DNA of 64,000 nucleotides from contig NZ_CP026538.1 of the NCBI RefSeq assembly GCF_004135975.1, positions 2,046,001 to 2,110,000 of the forward strand. Direction: 5' to 3'. The notes under the pieces were generated by a model that saw nothing but the letters and a program-made list of their open reading frames with translations, searched no databases and had not been told where the DNA came from. Position numbers and translations under genes: made by a program. The stretch's first letter is position 1. Every line of letters starts with the position of its first letter. This document shows, one piece after another, positions 1 to 8,574 of the stretch. Origin of the DNA: Solidesulfovibrio carbinolicus. Lineage in GTDB: Bacteria > Desulfobacterota > Desulfovibrionia > Desulfovibrionales > Desulfovibrionaceae.

Positions 1-1
1 C

Positions 2-328
2 GCGCTGGGCCATGTGGACGCCGCCGCCGCGCCGACTTTCGTGAAGGTCGATTGGACGCTGACCATCGACAAGCAGGAAGGCCGGGCTTTTTACGGCACG
101 AAAGCCTCGTCCCGGGGCAAGGAAACGGTGGTCGGCGTGGTGGACGGAGCCCAGGTCGCCCTGGCCGACGACGACGGCACGTACGTCGGCAAGCTCACCA
201 GCCCCAATCGGCTGATCGTTCGCTACCTCGAAGCCGGCAAGGCGTCCAAGGTGGCCAGCATCACCTTGTATGTGCGCGAGCGCGACCCGGAAGCCGGCCA
301 GACGCCATCGGCCGCGCCGGCCCAGTAG
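2..328 (+). CDS. C-terminal part of an unrecognised protein (5' end outside window)
   Basis: The frame is open from the first complete codon at base 2, so the gene starts upstream of the window. A GTG at 14 is in frame but has no ribosome-binding site in view. About 108 residues are visible. They begin Ala-rich, then give a mixed beta-strand-like domain ending in a short Ala/Pro tail (SAAPAQ). I recognise no catalytic or metal motif and no membrane segment in the visible part. The stop lies 4 bases from the stop of the convergent deacetylase gene, and the likely terminator sits inside that neighbour's 3' end. Function unknown; being coding is supported by GC-rich third positions and the close convergent neighbour. 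Confidence 0.6.
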   Translation, partial: ALGHVDAAAAPTFVKVDWTLTIDKQEGRAFYGTKASSRGKETVVGVVDGAQVALADDDGTYVGKLTSPNRLIVRYLEAGKASKVASITLYVRERDPEAGQTPSAAPAQ

Positions 329-332
329 CCGG

Positions 333-1388
333 TTATTTCACCTGCGACGAAGAGGCGGGCTGGGGCGTTGGCCTCGGCCCGCTTTTTTTGCGCGGATGCA
401 CCGTGCCGTCGCCGAAGACGGCGTCGTACTGGGCCGTGTCGCCGGGATGGCCGTCGTAGCAGTCCGAGGCGGCGATGGGACGGCCGCCGGCCAGCAGTTC
501 GCTGACCGTCACCAGGGCATAGCCGCGTTTGCGCAGTTCGGCCACAAGCGCCGGCAGGGCTTCGGCCGTGCCGTGGCCGTTGCCGTTGGCGTGGCCGATG
601 ACGATGTCGCCGGGGCGCACGCGTTCCAGGGTCGTGCGTAGGATGCGTTCGGGCGTGGAAAGGGGATCGGGATCCCCGGTGGTCAGGCTCCACTGCACGG
701 CGGCAAGGCCCAGGTCGGCCAGCAGGGCCAAGGCTTCGGGCCGACAGCGGCCGTAGGGGAAGCGGAAGAGCGCAGGTGCTGCCGGCACGCCGTCCAGGGC
801 CGCCTCGGGCAGGCCGCGCTCCCGGGCCAGCACGGCCAGTCTGGCCCGCAGGGCGGCGTACTCGGCCTGGGTCCAGACTATCTCGCGAACCATGTCCCGG
901 TCGTCCAGGCGGCCGAAGTTGCCGTGAGTCCAGGCGTGGTTGCCGATCTCGAACAGGGGGTCGCTCATGAGCTGCATGGCCCGCAGCGGGTGGGAACGCA
1001 GCCACTTGCCGCCGACGAAAAGCGTGGCCTTGGCATTGGCGGCGCGCAGGGCGTCGATGACCCCGCCGTCGTAGCCCGAAGTCTGGTCGGCCAGTTCGCA
1101 CAGGTCAAAGGTCAGCGCGATACGTTTGTCGCCGTGGGTGTCCACCCGGCGCAGCGATCCGCGAAGGGCCGGCGGCAGCGGCGGCAGTTCCGGGGCCACG
1201 GTGGCCTCGGGCGGCGAGCGGTCGGGCTCGTGCACCCGGCCGGACTTTTTTTCGCCCGGGTTGGAAGCCAGCTCGGCCGGCGTCCACAGGGCGGCGAAAA
1301 GCGCTTCCCGGTCATGGCCGGCCCCGGCGGAAACAGCGGCGGCAAGCAGGCAGGCAAGGCACAGGGCGGCAAGGCCGAAACGTCCCAC
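333..1388 (-). CDS. Exported polysaccharide deacetylase (NodB / carbohydrate esterase 4 fold)
   Basis: The GTG at 1388 is preferred because AAGGAG lies just upstream and a signal peptide (about residues 4-24, ending near AVSAGAG) follows directly; the 60 residues of longer frame upstream look non-coding. The NodB domain runs from about residue 88 to 330. Motif 1 reads TFDLCE instead of the usual TFDDGP: the base Asp95 is kept, the metal-binding second Asp is replaced by Leu. Motif 2 is NHAWTHGN with His151 and His155, motif 3 is FRFPYGR, and a late GHANGNGHG carries the motif 5 histidine. The family removes N- or O-acetyl groups from peptidoglycan or surface polysaccharide; substrate unknown. 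The altered motif 1 occurs in a known subset, so activity is likely but unproven. Confidence 0.85.
   Translation of the reverse strand: MGRFGLAALCLACLLAAAVSAGAGHDREALFAALWTPAELASNPGEKKSGRVHEPDRSPPEATVAPELPPLPPALRGSLRRVDTHGDKRIALTFDLCELADQTSGYDGGVIDALRAANAKATLFVGGKWLRSHPLRAMQLMSDPLFEIGNHAWTHGNFGRLDDRDMVREIVWTQAEYAALRARLAVLARERGLPEAALDGVPAAPALFRFPYGRCRPEALALLADLGLAAVQWSLTTGDPDPLSTPERILRTTLERVRPGDIVIGHANGNGHGTAEALPALVAELRKRGYALVTVSELLAGGRPIAASDCYDGHPGDTAQYDAVFGDGTVHPRKKSGPRPTPQPASSSQVK
355..389 (+). terminator. Intrinsic terminator of the partial gene at the left edge
   Basis: GCGGGC pairs with GCCCGC across a 16-base loop and is followed by seven T. It lies wholly inside the last codons of the convergent deacetylase gene, where the T-run reads as Lys-Lys on the other strand. 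Confidence 0.55.
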
Positions 1389-1607
1389 GGCAGGCTCCTT
1401 GGCGTTTGGAAAACGGCGTGTACGGGGCAAGTGGCCCGGATACGTGGCATGGCGGGTGCGGCCTTGGCAAGGCCCAAGGCGGCCCAAACGCGGCGGAAGC
1501 GCCTCGGTCAGGGGTCGATAGGCGCAGGAAAGGCCGCCGTTCGGGAGGAGTTCGGGCGGCGGCCGCAAACGGTGAGGCGAGGACGGAAACGATCTGTCGC
1601 GGCCGGT

Positions 1608-2684
1608 CTAGCGGCTGGCCACGTGTTTGGCTTTGCCGGAGGCTTTTTTCTGGGCGGTCTTGGCGGCCTGGGCCTTGTCGGCCTTGCGGGATTTCTTGAC
1701 CGTGGCTTCGCGGGCGTCGAATCGGGCCGACGCGCCGCTGCGGGCGCTGACCTTGGCGTGGCGGTCGGCCTTGGCGACCTGCATGGCCTTGGCGTGGCGT
1801 TTGGCGGAGGCGCGCTTGGACAGGGACTTGGCCGGCTGCTCGGGCTCGGGCATGTCGCAGGCCGCGACCATGGTCTGCACGGCCCCGGAGAAGGAGGCGT
1901 CGAGGATGCGGGCGGCTTCGCGATTGCGCACCTGCTTGGTGCGTCCGCCCAGCACCACGGCGATGACCCGGGAATCGCCGCGCTTGGCCGTGGCGATGAT
2001 GTTGTAGCCGCTGGCGTCAACATAACCGGTCTTGATGCCGTCCACGCCGTCGCAGGAACCGAGCAGGCGGTTGGTGTTGCCGTGGACCGAGCCGTTGTGG
2101 TTGATCTCGGTGGTGGAGTGGTAGCGCAGGGCTTGGGGGTAGTGGCGCAGATAGCTGACGGCCAGCTTGGTGAGGTCCCGAGCCGTGGTAAACTGGCCGG
2201 CGGCGGGCAGGCCGTTGGGATTTTTAAACGTGGTGCCGGTCATGCCCAGTTCCCGGGCTTTGCGGTTCATGAGGCCCACAAAGGCGGGCACGCCGCCGAA
2301 ATGTTCGGCCACGGCGATGCAGGCGTCGTTGCCCGAGGCCACGGCCATGCCGCGCATGAGTTCGTCGAGGGTGACGACTTCGCCGGCGCGAAGCCCCATG
2401 GTGGAGCCTCCGGTCCTGTCGGCGCTCCGGCTGACCTTGACGCGGTCAGCGAAGCTGGCCTTGCCCGAGGCCACGAGGTCGAAGACCACGTACATGGTCA
2501 TGACCTTGGTGAGCGAAGCCGGGGGAATTTGCCGGTCGGCGTCCTGGCTGTACAGCGTCCTGCCCGAGCCGTACTCCGTGACCAGGGCGGATTTCACGGC
2601 CAGCTTGCCGGCGTTTTTGGCCGGAAAGGCCGTTCTCGGCCCGATCAGACACAGCAGGATGAGCAAGAAGAGTACGCGGCGCAT
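1608..2684 (-). CDS. dacA: D-alanyl-D-alanine carboxypeptidase, PBP5/6 type (peptidase S11)
   Basis: The start at 2684 has GGGAGG four bases upstream; an ATG six codons earlier lacks one. Residues 1-22 form a signal peptide. The three penicillin-binding signatures are present: S57-L-T-K60 (acyl nucleophile and base), S117-G-N119, and K218-T-G220. The enzyme trims the terminal D-Ala from peptidoglycan pentapeptides in the periplasm. After the catalytic domain there is no clear PBP5 C-terminal beta domain; instead about 70 residues are very rich in Lys, Arg and Ala, a strongly basic tail that could bind anionic wall or DNA. It stands alone between a divergent-looking gap of 240 bases and the deacetylase, another envelope enzyme. 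Confidence 0.9.
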   Translation of the reverse strand: MRRVLFLLILLCLIGPRTAFPAKNAGKLAVKSALVTEYGSGRTLYSQDADRQIPPASLTKVMTMYVVFDLVASGKASFADRVKVSRSADRTGGSTMGLRAGEVVTLDELMRGMAVASGNDACIAVAEHFGGVPAFVGLMNRKARELGMTGTTFKNPNGLPAAGQFTTARDLTKLAVSYLRHYPQALRYHSTTEINHNGSVHGNTNRLLGSCDGVDGIKTGYVDASGYNIIATAKRGDSRVIAVVLGGRTKQVRNREAARILDASFSGAVQTMVAACDMPEPEQPAKSLSKRASAKRHAKAMQVAKADRHAKVSARSGASARFDAREATVKKSRKADKAQAAKTAQKKASGKAKHVASR

Positions 2685-2924
2685 GACGCCTCCCTGTTTC
2701 AAAAAGTGATGCCGATGTCCCTGAAACCGTGGCTTCCCCCAGCCGTCGTCAGGGCAGCATGATCCATGCCATCAAACGCCGCGCAAATGGCCGAACTGCG
2801 CCATTAAACCGGTATGTCGCTGGTTTTGCGGGAGCTTGAAAAGACGTCTCCGACAGCCTCCGGCCGGGACGTCCGAGCAGGGCGGACAATCGTTTACGAT
2901 TGTCAAACGAGGCGTTTAATATTC

Positions 2925-4100
2925 TCAAACACTGACCCTGGCAAGGACCAATCGGCGCAAGGCGTTGATTTTCTCCAGATACTCGGTGCGGTAGGCCTCG
3001 CCGTTGGCGACAAACGCGGCGGCGCGCTCGGCGTGGACGTCGCACCAGCCGGCCAAGGCGGGAACCGGGCGGCGCGCGCCGTAAGCCCGCACCATGTGGA
3101 GCAGGTTGTGGCAAACCGGCATGTGCGGGGCGGCCTCGACAAGCAGTTCCGTGAAGTCCTCCTCGGGGCGCGCCAGGAAGTTGCCCACGGCCCGGGCCGC
3201 GCGGTAGTTGGAACCGGAAACGAGGTGTTCGAGCAGGGCTTTGCTGTCTAGGCGTTCGGGCGACCAGGTCCCGTGCCAGGCCTCGGGCACGGACTCGTCC
3301 GGCAGATACTCGGCCCGGCCGGCCGACAGCGTCCGGACGATGGCCGCCACCAAGGCCGGCCAGAGGCTGCCGGCATGTTCCAGGTCGCGGGCCATGGCCG
3401 CAAGGCCCTGGTTTGGCTCGTCGGCGACGCGCAGGAAAGGAAAATGGGCCTCCACCGGCAGGGCCGAGCGGGCAAAAACGCCGCCCATGATGCGGTCGGC
3501 GTCCAGGAAAGTGACTCCGGGCAGGGCGTCGGCCCAGGCCGCGAACGGCCTGGCCGGGCCGCTCCAGAGGGCGTCCCAGCCGTCGAGATAGGAGTGGGGG
3601 GCGGGACCAAGGCCGGGATAGTGGCCCAGGCGGCCGATGACGAGGATGGGCACGCCCGGCAGACGGTCGCGAAACAGCAGGAGCATAGCCGCGAAACGAT
3701 TGAGATAGCCGGCCGGATTAGGCACGATGGCGTCGAAATGGCGCTCCATGGCCCGCTTGAGGCCGGGCTTGCGCTCCAGGGCGGCCGGGTCGAGATAAAA
3801 ACAGTACTTGGCTTGTTTGTGGAGCAATAGCGGCCGGTTTTCATGGAAAAGATTGACCACCAGGGCTTCGGGCCGGGGCGTGGCCGGCGGCGGCGCAAAC
3901 TGGTCGGCCAATTCCCGGGTGTGCAGGTATTCCCCGACTTTGGCCCCGGCGATGAGATCAGTAACAAGCCGCGGCACGGCTCCTGGCGAGGCGGTTAGGG
4001 TCAGGGGCGAGGCTAGGGAGGCGAACGAGACGTCTAGGCCGGCGGCGGCCGCCGCCTCGGCGCAAAACTGCATCTGGCAGTTGCCGCGAAAAAGGATCAT
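2925..4100 (-). CDS. WcbI-like protein, possible polysaccharide acetyl/acyl-transfer enzyme
   Basis: The start is well supported by GGAGG eight bases upstream. The protein opens MILFRGNCQMQ; the GNCQ near the N-terminus is the hallmark seen in WcbI-type capsule biosynthesis proteins, which have an SGNH-related acetyltransferase fold. Further along come an Asn-rich strand (VVNLFHENRP) and GRLGHYPGLGP, then a helical C-terminal third. There is no signal peptide or membrane segment, so it should act in the cytoplasm. No other capsule genes adjoin it. Assignment rests on the short N-terminal motif and size (391 residues, longer than the usual about 300), so treat the function as tentative. Confidence 0.5.
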   Translation of the reverse strand: MILFRGNCQMQFCAEAAAAAGLDVSFASLASPLTLTASPGAVPRLVTDLIAGAKVGEYLHTRELADQFAPPPATPRPEALVVNLFHENRPLLLHKQAKYCFYLDPAALERKPGLKRAMERHFDAIVPNPAGYLNRFAAMLLLFRDRLPGVPILVIGRLGHYPGLGPAPHSYLDGWDALWSGPARPFAAWADALPGVTFLDADRIMGGVFARSALPVEAHFPFLRVADEPNQGLAAMARDLEHAGSLWPALVAAIVRTLSAGRAEYLPDESVPEAWHGTWSPERLDSKALLEHLVSGSNYRAARAVGNFLARPEEDFTELLVEAAPHMPVCHNLLHMVRAYGARRPVPALAGWCDVHAERAAAFVANGEAYRTEYLEKINALRRLVLARVSV

Positions 4101-4281
4101 CTTCGGCCTCCAGGCTCCTGAGGGTTCACGAAAAGGCTTGCTCTTTCGCCTTGTGCGGCATCCCTTGGCAGCTCATGGCATTATGCATGATGCGCAAAGC
4201 TCCAGTGCGTTGCGCAGGGCGCAGGCGAGGCGCTTTCGAGGTCGCGACACAAGCGGCAGGTGTCCCCGCATGTGGTCAACG

Positions 4282-4295
4282 CCTGACGCGTCAGG
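4282..4295. promoter_or_regulatory. Perfect 14-bp palindrome upstream of the MBL-fold gene
   Basis: CCTGACGCGTCAGG is fully self-complementary and lies 97 bases before the start of the next gene in a 292-base gene-free gap. It has the form of a dimeric repressor operator. No regulator can be named. Confidence 0.35.
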
Positions 4296-4344
4296 GGATA
4301 AAACGCGCCAGACACGCAGCGGCGGCATCCGTCGCCGTTTACGG

Positions 4345-4366
4345 CAAGGGGCTTGCAAGCGCCTTG
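4345..4366. promoter_or_regulatory. Imperfect 22-bp palindrome just before the MBL-fold gene
   Basis: CAAGG-GGCTTGCAAGCG-CCTTG is symmetrical except for one pair, with a perfect GCTTGCAAGC core. It ends 27 bases before the ATG, which itself lacks a clear Shine-Dalgarno, so it could be an operator or an RNA hairpin affecting translation. Confidence 0.35.
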
Positions 4367-4392
4367 TTGCGGAACTTTATTGCCGGTAGCCT

Positions 4393-5019
4393 ATGTACAT
4401 CAAGACGTTTTCCATGCGGCCCTACGCGGTCAACAGCCACCTCGCCTGGATCGACTCCGGCGAGGCCATCGTGGTGGACTGCGGCGGCGAACCCGAGCGG
4501 ATGCTCGACGAGATCTCGGCCCGAAAGTTGCGCCTTGGCGCGGTGCTGCTTACCCATCTCCATCAGGACCATATCCTGGGCGTGGCCCGGCTCATGGAAG
4601 CGACGGGCGCGACCGCCCTGGCCCCGGCCGCCGACGTCGCCGTAGCCGGCCAGCCCGGTTACGGCCTCAATATGCCCATGCCGGACGTGCCGCTTTTTGC
4701 CTTCAAGCCCGTCCCCTTGGGCCGGGCGATGTTTCTGGGCGAACCCTGTCTGGTCCTGCCCGTGCCCGGCCATACGCCGGGCCATGTGGTGTATTTTTTC
4801 CCCAAGTCGTTGGCGGCCTTTACCGGCGACACGCTCTTTCGGGGGAGCGTGGGGCGCACGGACAGCGCCTATGGCGACGCCGAACTGCTGCTGCGGTCCA
4901 TCCGGGAGCGGCTGCTCGTCTTGCCTGAGGCCGTGGAGATCTTTCCAGGCCATGGTCCGTCCACGACGGTGGGGCGGGAAAAGGCCGAGAGTCCCTTTTT
5001 CGCGCCGAAAACCTTGTAA
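4393..5019 (+). CDS. Metallo-beta-lactamase-fold hydrolase (glyoxalase II-like)
   Basis: The 208-residue protein is a compact single MBL domain. The metal motif is THLHQDH (His55, His57, Asp59, His60), followed by PGHTPGH, the bridging Asp in FTGDTLF, and the last ligand His in FPGHGP. This set matches the hydroxyacylglutathione-hydrolase-like branch, which hydrolyses thioesters or related substrates using two metal ions. There is no signal peptide. The start lacks an obvious ribosome-binding site, but the protein begins at the position usual for the family. Two palindromes precede it. The exact substrate cannot be told from sequence; persulfide dioxygenases in this fold carry other signatures, so a hydrolase is favoured. 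Confidence 0.85.
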   Translation: MYIKTFSMRPYAVNSHLAWIDSGEAIVVDCGGEPERMLDEISARKLRLGAVLLTHLHQDHILGVARLMEATGATALAPAADVAVAGQPGYGLNMPMPDVPLFAFKPVPLGRAMFLGEPCLVLPVPGHTPGHVVYFFPKSLAAFTGDTLFRGSVGRTDSAYGDAELLLRSIRERLLVLPEAVEIFPGHGPSTTVGREKAESPFFAPKTL

Positions 5020-5206
5020 TTTCGCCAATATCGGCGTGAACTCCGTCGCCCTGACCGGCGACGCCGGCCAGCTGCAACGCCGTGGCCGATGTCCTGGCCG
5101 GATAAAGAGAGACGGCCCGCGCCGATCACGCCCAAGACCGGGCCAGCCAGCCCAGCCACGGGCCGCAGCCTGCGGCGCGCCATCAGCTTGGGCAAGGAGC
5201 AAGCGC

Positions 5207-5237
5207 AAAAAAAGCGCGTCCTGTCGGTCGCGCTTTT
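5207..5237. terminator. Bidirectional terminator in the 444-base convergent gap
   Basis: AAAAGCGCG pairs with CGCGCTTTT over a 10-base loop. On the minus strand the stem is followed by seven T, on the plus strand by TTTTCTT. A second small hairpin (TTCGGCCG-AAA-CGGCCGAA) follows at about 5239-5257. Apart from these and the repeat at 5413, the gap 5020-5463 holds nothing I can recognise. Confidence 0.6.
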
Positions 5238-5412
5238 CTTCGGCCGAAACGGCCGAAAAGCCCATGATCTCAGCTTGGCGGCAAGCCTGCCGCCCCGTGT
5301 TCTTCAGGAATGCAGGCGCAAAATCCCGCAACCCAACGCACTGTCTTCCTTTCGCCCCAACTCCCGCCCACCGTCGCAAGCAAGCTCCCTTTCTCCCTTA
5401 CCCTTTGCAGAT

Positions 5413-5451
5413 AGGGGGTCCGGGGGGCTTAGCCCCCCGGCCGCCGGAGGC
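5413..5451. repeat. Dispersed palindromic repeat, copy A
   Basis: GGGTCCGGGGGG-CTTA-type palindrome followed by the constant block CCGGCCGCCGGAGGC, then a pyrimidine-rich stretch. It begins 13 bases beyond the stop of the M32 peptidase gene. The same arrangement recurs at 20603, 30757 (inverted) and 30909. Confidence 0.8.
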
Positions 5452-5463
5452 ATTCTTCCTCTC

Positions 5464-6969
5464 TTACACCCCATAAATCGCCGCAGCCTTGGCGCGCAGG
5501 TGGCGCACCAGGGGGGCGGCGGTGGGGTCCTGGCCGGTGGCGGCGGCGATGAGCGTCCGGGGGGGCAGTTGGCGGCCCTTGGCGTGGATGTTGACGTCAA
5601 GCCACTGGCGCAGGGGCGCGAAGTCGCCGGCGGCCATGCGTTCGGGCAGGTCCGGGATGGCCCGGCCGGCGGCTTCGAACAGGCAGGCGGCGTAGATGTT
5701 GCCCAGGCTGTAGGTGGGGAAATAGCCGAACGCGCCGGTGGACCAGTGGACGTCCTGGAGGCAGCCCAGGGCGTCGGTGGGCGGGGTGAGGCCCAGGATG
5801 GCTTGGGATTTTTCGTTCCAGGCCCCGGGCAGATCGGCCACGGCGAGATCACTGCGGATAAGGGCCAGTTCGAGTTCGAAGCGCAGGATGATGTGGAGAT
5901 TGTAGGTGGTCTCGTCGGCGTCCACCCGGATGAGCCCGGGCCGCACCGCGCCCACGGCCTTGACCATGGCCTCGGGGGAGGTGTCCGCCAGTTGGGGGAA
6001 GCAGGCGGCGGCCAGGGGCGTGACGTGTTGCCAGAAGGGCAGGCTTCGGGCCACTTGGTTTTCCCACAGCCGGGACTGGGATTCGTGGACGGCGAAGGAA
6101 GCCGGTTCGCCCATGGGCGTGCCGTAGTGGCCGTTGCCCACGTGGCCAAGGCTATAGAGGGCGTGGCCGGTCTCGTGGACGGCTCCGAAAAAGGCCTTGG
6201 TGAAGTCGGCTGGGTCGAAGCGGGTGGTGATGCGGGCGTCGCCGGGGCCGATGAGCGTCGAGAAGGGATGGGCCGAAACGTCCAGGCGCGAGGCGGTGGG
6301 CGACAGGCCGATAAGCGCCGTCACCTGGCGCAGGAGTTTTTCCTGGGCGGCAATGTCGTAGGGGCCGTCCGGGAGATCGGCCGGGGCCGGGGCGTCCTTG
6401 ATGCGGCCGAGGATATCGACGGCGGCGTCGCGCAGTTCGGCCAGGACCGGGGCGATGGCAGCGGCTTTTTCGCCGGGCTCGTAGAGGTCGAGCAGGGCGT
6501 CGTAGGCTTCGGTCTGGTAGCCGAGGGCCTGGGCCTTTTCCCGGGACAGGTCGAGCAGCGTTTGCAGATGGGGGGCAAAGGCTTGGAAATCGTTGTCCTT
6601 GCGCGCCAGTTCCCAGGCCCGCTGGCCGGTGCTGGCGGCCTGGGCCAGGGCCACGGCCAGGGCTTCGGGGATTTTCACGGCCTGGTCGTAGTCGCGGCGC
6701 AGCTCCCGGATGTTGGCCGCCTCGGGCGTGGCCGGGGCGGCGGTCAGTTCCGAGCCTTCGCAGGCGGCCAGCCACTGGCCCATGGCCGGATCGCAGGCCC
6801 GGCGGTGGAGGATGGCGGTCAGGGCCCCGATCTGGTTGGCCCGGCCGGCATGGGCCTGGGCCGGCAGCATGACCTGCTGGTCCCAACCCAGCAGGCTTAA
6901 GGCGGCGATGATGTCGGCCGAGGCCCGGCTGTGGGCCAAAAGGGCGTCATAAGCTTCGCGGGCGGTCAT
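5464..6969 (-). CDS. Carboxypeptidase Taq-type M32 metallopeptidase
   Basis: At 501 residues this is the standard length for the M32 family. The zinc motif is HETGH with His265 and His269, followed by the family-typical HESQSRLWEN that supplies the third ligand (Glu) region, and GYFPTYSLGN near the C-terminus. M32 enzymes are cytoplasmic zinc or cobalt carboxypeptidases that remove most C-terminal residues but not proline. No signal peptide is present. The ATG overlaps the stop of the upstream lipoprotein gene by four bases (ATGA), so the two are translationally coupled. The gene is followed by palindromic repeat A and then a bidirectional terminator. Confidence 0.95.
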   Translation of the reverse strand: MTAREAYDALLAHSRASADIIAALSLLGWDQQVMLPAQAHAGRANQIGALTAILHRRACDPAMGQWLAACEGSELTAAPATPEAANIRELRRDYDQAVKIPEALAVALAQAASTGQRAWELARKDNDFQAFAPHLQTLLDLSREKAQALGYQTEAYDALLDLYEPGEKAAAIAPVLAELRDAAVDILGRIKDAPAPADLPDGPYDIAAQEKLLRQVTALIGLSPTASRLDVSAHPFSTLIGPGDARITTRFDPADFTKAFFGAVHETGHALYSLGHVGNGHYGTPMGEPASFAVHESQSRLWENQVARSLPFWQHVTPLAAACFPQLADTSPEAMVKAVGAVRPGLIRVDADETTYNLHIILRFELELALIRSDLAVADLPGAWNEKSQAILGLTPPTDALGCLQDVHWSTGAFGYFPTYSLGNIYAACLFEAAGRAIPDLPERMAAGDFAPLRQWLDVNIHAKGRQLPPRTLIAAATGQDPTAAPLVRHLRAKAAAIYGV

Positions 6970-7715
6970 TTCTTGGCGCTCCTGGCCGGGGCCTTGGCTC
7001 CGGCGGCTTTGCGGGCGGCGAGCATGCGCTCGTAGAGGGGCTGGTAGAAAAAGCTGACGTCGCCTTCGTTTAAGTCGCGGTGGTAGGCGCAGTAGATGTT
7101 GACCTCGCCGAGCTGCCAGGCGTGGTAGAACTTGTCGCGGTTTTCCTGGGTCGGCGGGCCGTAGGCGCGGGTCAGGCCGGCCAGGGCTTTTTCATAGGCG
7201 GCCTGGCCGTCGAAGTTGATCCAGACATGGTAGAACTGGTCTTTGAAGAATTCGTAATAGGCGTCGCGGATGGGCGCGCCGAGGATGTCCTTGGGGCCTT
7301 GGGGCCAGAGGTAGGTGGCGGTGGCGGACTCGGCCGAGGTCTCGTACTGGGCCATGCCCGATTGGGAGGCGGCTTGGGCGCCCCAGGTCAAGCCGCCAAA
7401 GCCGGTGGGCGCGCCGGAGGCCAGTTCCGTCGGAGCGAGGGAAACAGTCAGGGCGGACGCTGCCGGCGGCGTGGCCGGTGGCAAGGGGGCGGCAGGCGCT
7501 GGCGCGGCCGGTTTGGGCGGTTGCGCCCCGGGCGCGCCGGGGGGCGGCGTGGGTTTGGCTGCTTGGGCGCTGGCTGGTTTCTTGGCCGGCTGGTTGATGG
7601 GCGTCCCGCCGCTGACGGGCTTTTCGCCTTGTTTCGGAGCGGTGCGGGCGGCCGGGGAACAAGCGGCGAGGGCGATGACGAGCAGGATCGCGGCGAGGCG
7701 CGGAAAAAAGGGCAT
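6966..7715 (-). CDS. Lipoprotein of unknown function with Pro/Ala-rich linker
   Basis: The N-terminus is a clean lipoprotein signal: hydrophobic LAAILLVIA followed by the lipobox LAAC with Cys19 as the lipidated residue. Residues 20 to about 95 are a low-complexity Pro/Ala/Lys linker that would span the periplasm. Residues about 100-240 form a folded domain starting GFGGLTWG, with many aromatic residues; this opening resembles small outer-membrane-associated domains that read a short conserved GLxWG stretch, but I cannot name the family. It overlaps the M32 peptidase start by four bases, so it is the first gene of a two-gene unit. Role unknown. Confidence 0.75.
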   Translation of the reverse strand: MPFFPRLAAILLVIALAACSPAARTAPKQGEKPVSGGTPINQPAKKPASAQAAKPTPPPGAPGAQPPKPAAPAPAAPLPPATPPAASALTVSLAPTELASGAPTGFGGLTWGAQAASQSGMAQYETSAESATATYLWPQGPKDILGAPIRDAYYEFFKDQFYHVWINFDGQAAYEKALAGLTRAYGPPTQENRDKFYHAWQLGEVNIYCAYHRDLNEGDVSFFYQPLYERMLAARKAAGAKAPARSAKK

Positions 7716-7792
7716 GGGACACTCCGGACGAGACGGTCGATACGCTGCGGCAATGTAGCCAAAGCGCCGGGGAAAGGAAAGGGACGCGGCGT

Positions 7793-8545
7793 TTATTGTT
7801 GGGGCGGCGGCGCGAAGCCGTAACGTCCCAGCGTCGCAACGCCTTCGGGCGAGGCGAGGTAGTTGATGAAGGCGGCGGCCATCTTGGGATCGGCCGCCTT
7901 GGCGGCCACGGCGGCCACGTAGGTGACGGGCGAGGGCAGGGGAACCGGCGCGGCCACGGCCACGGCCCGGCCGGCGGCGGCGTCGGTGGCGTAGACGAAG
8001 CCGGCGTCAATTTCGCCCTTGGCCAGGGCGGCCAGGACGTGGCGCACCGAAGGGTAGTAGACGAGCTTGGAGGTCAGGGCGAACCACAGGGCCTTTTGCT
8101 GCAAGGCCCGCTTGGCGTAGCGTCCGGCCGGCACGGATTCGGGGTTGCCGACGCCGATGCGGCGCACGCCGCCGCGAGACAGGCTGTCGAGATTGTCCAC
8201 TTTGGCCGGATTGCCGGCCGGCACGGCCAGCACCAGGTCGTTTAGGGCCACCACCCGCCGCGTCGCGCCATCGACCCGGCGGCGGTCCACGGCCAGGGTC
8301 ATGGTCTCAGGGTCGGCGCTGACGAACACGTCGCAGGGCGCGCCCGTGCCCAGGCGTTCAAGCAGCGTTCCCGAGGCGGCGAATTCCAAGGCGAGGGTGT
8401 CGCCGGGATGGGCGGCCTCGAAGCCGGTTTTGCAGTCGGCCAGGGCGTTGGTGAGGCTGGCGGCGGCGAAAACGGTGATGGAGCCGGCCGAGGCCGGGAG
8501 ACTGGCGGCCAGGACAAGCAGGAGGGCGGCGAACAGGCGTTTCAT
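7793..8545 (-). CDS. modA: Molybdate/tungstate ABC transporter substrate-binding protein (orphan)
   Basis: The mature protein starts after a signal peptide MKRLFAALLLVLAASLPASA. The ModA signatures are present: FAAASLTNAL at the N-terminus (oxyanion contact), FAASGTLLERL, and PCDVFVSAD. Length (250 residues) is normal. ModA proteins bind molybdate or tungstate in the periplasm and hand it to ModB. No permease or ATPase gene adjoins this copy, so it may serve the transporter encoded at 13.9-16.4 kb, where a second, diverged ModA is encoded. The start at 8545 is chosen for the signal peptide; ten upstream codons in frame are unlikely to be coding. An inverted repeat lies about 30-55 bases upstream. 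Confidence 0.9.
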   Translation of the reverse strand: MKRLFAALLLVLAASLPASAGSITVFAAASLTNALADCKTGFEAAHPGDTLALEFAASGTLLERLGTGAPCDVFVSADPETMTLAVDRRRVDGATRRVVALNDLVLAVPAGNPAKVDNLDSLSRGGVRRIGVGNPESVPAGRYAKRALQQKALWFALTSKLVYYPSVRHVLAALAKGEIDAGFVYATDAAAGRAVAVAAPVPLPSPVTYVAAVAAKAADPKMAAAFINYLASPEGVATLGRYGFAPPPQQ

Positions 8546-8574
8546 GCGGGAACCCCGAAGAGGCGTTTGCACCA

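Noticed and set aside
924-2762. Long plus-strand open frame (612 codons) over the deacetylase and carboxypeptidase genes
   Set aside because: It is the antisense shadow of two well-supported minus-strand genes in very high GC sequence; its translation is Gly/Arg-rich with no family motif.
5089-6900. 603-codon plus-strand frame over the M32 peptidase
   Set aside because: Antisense to a complete peptidase with HETGH motif; composition typical of a shadow frame.
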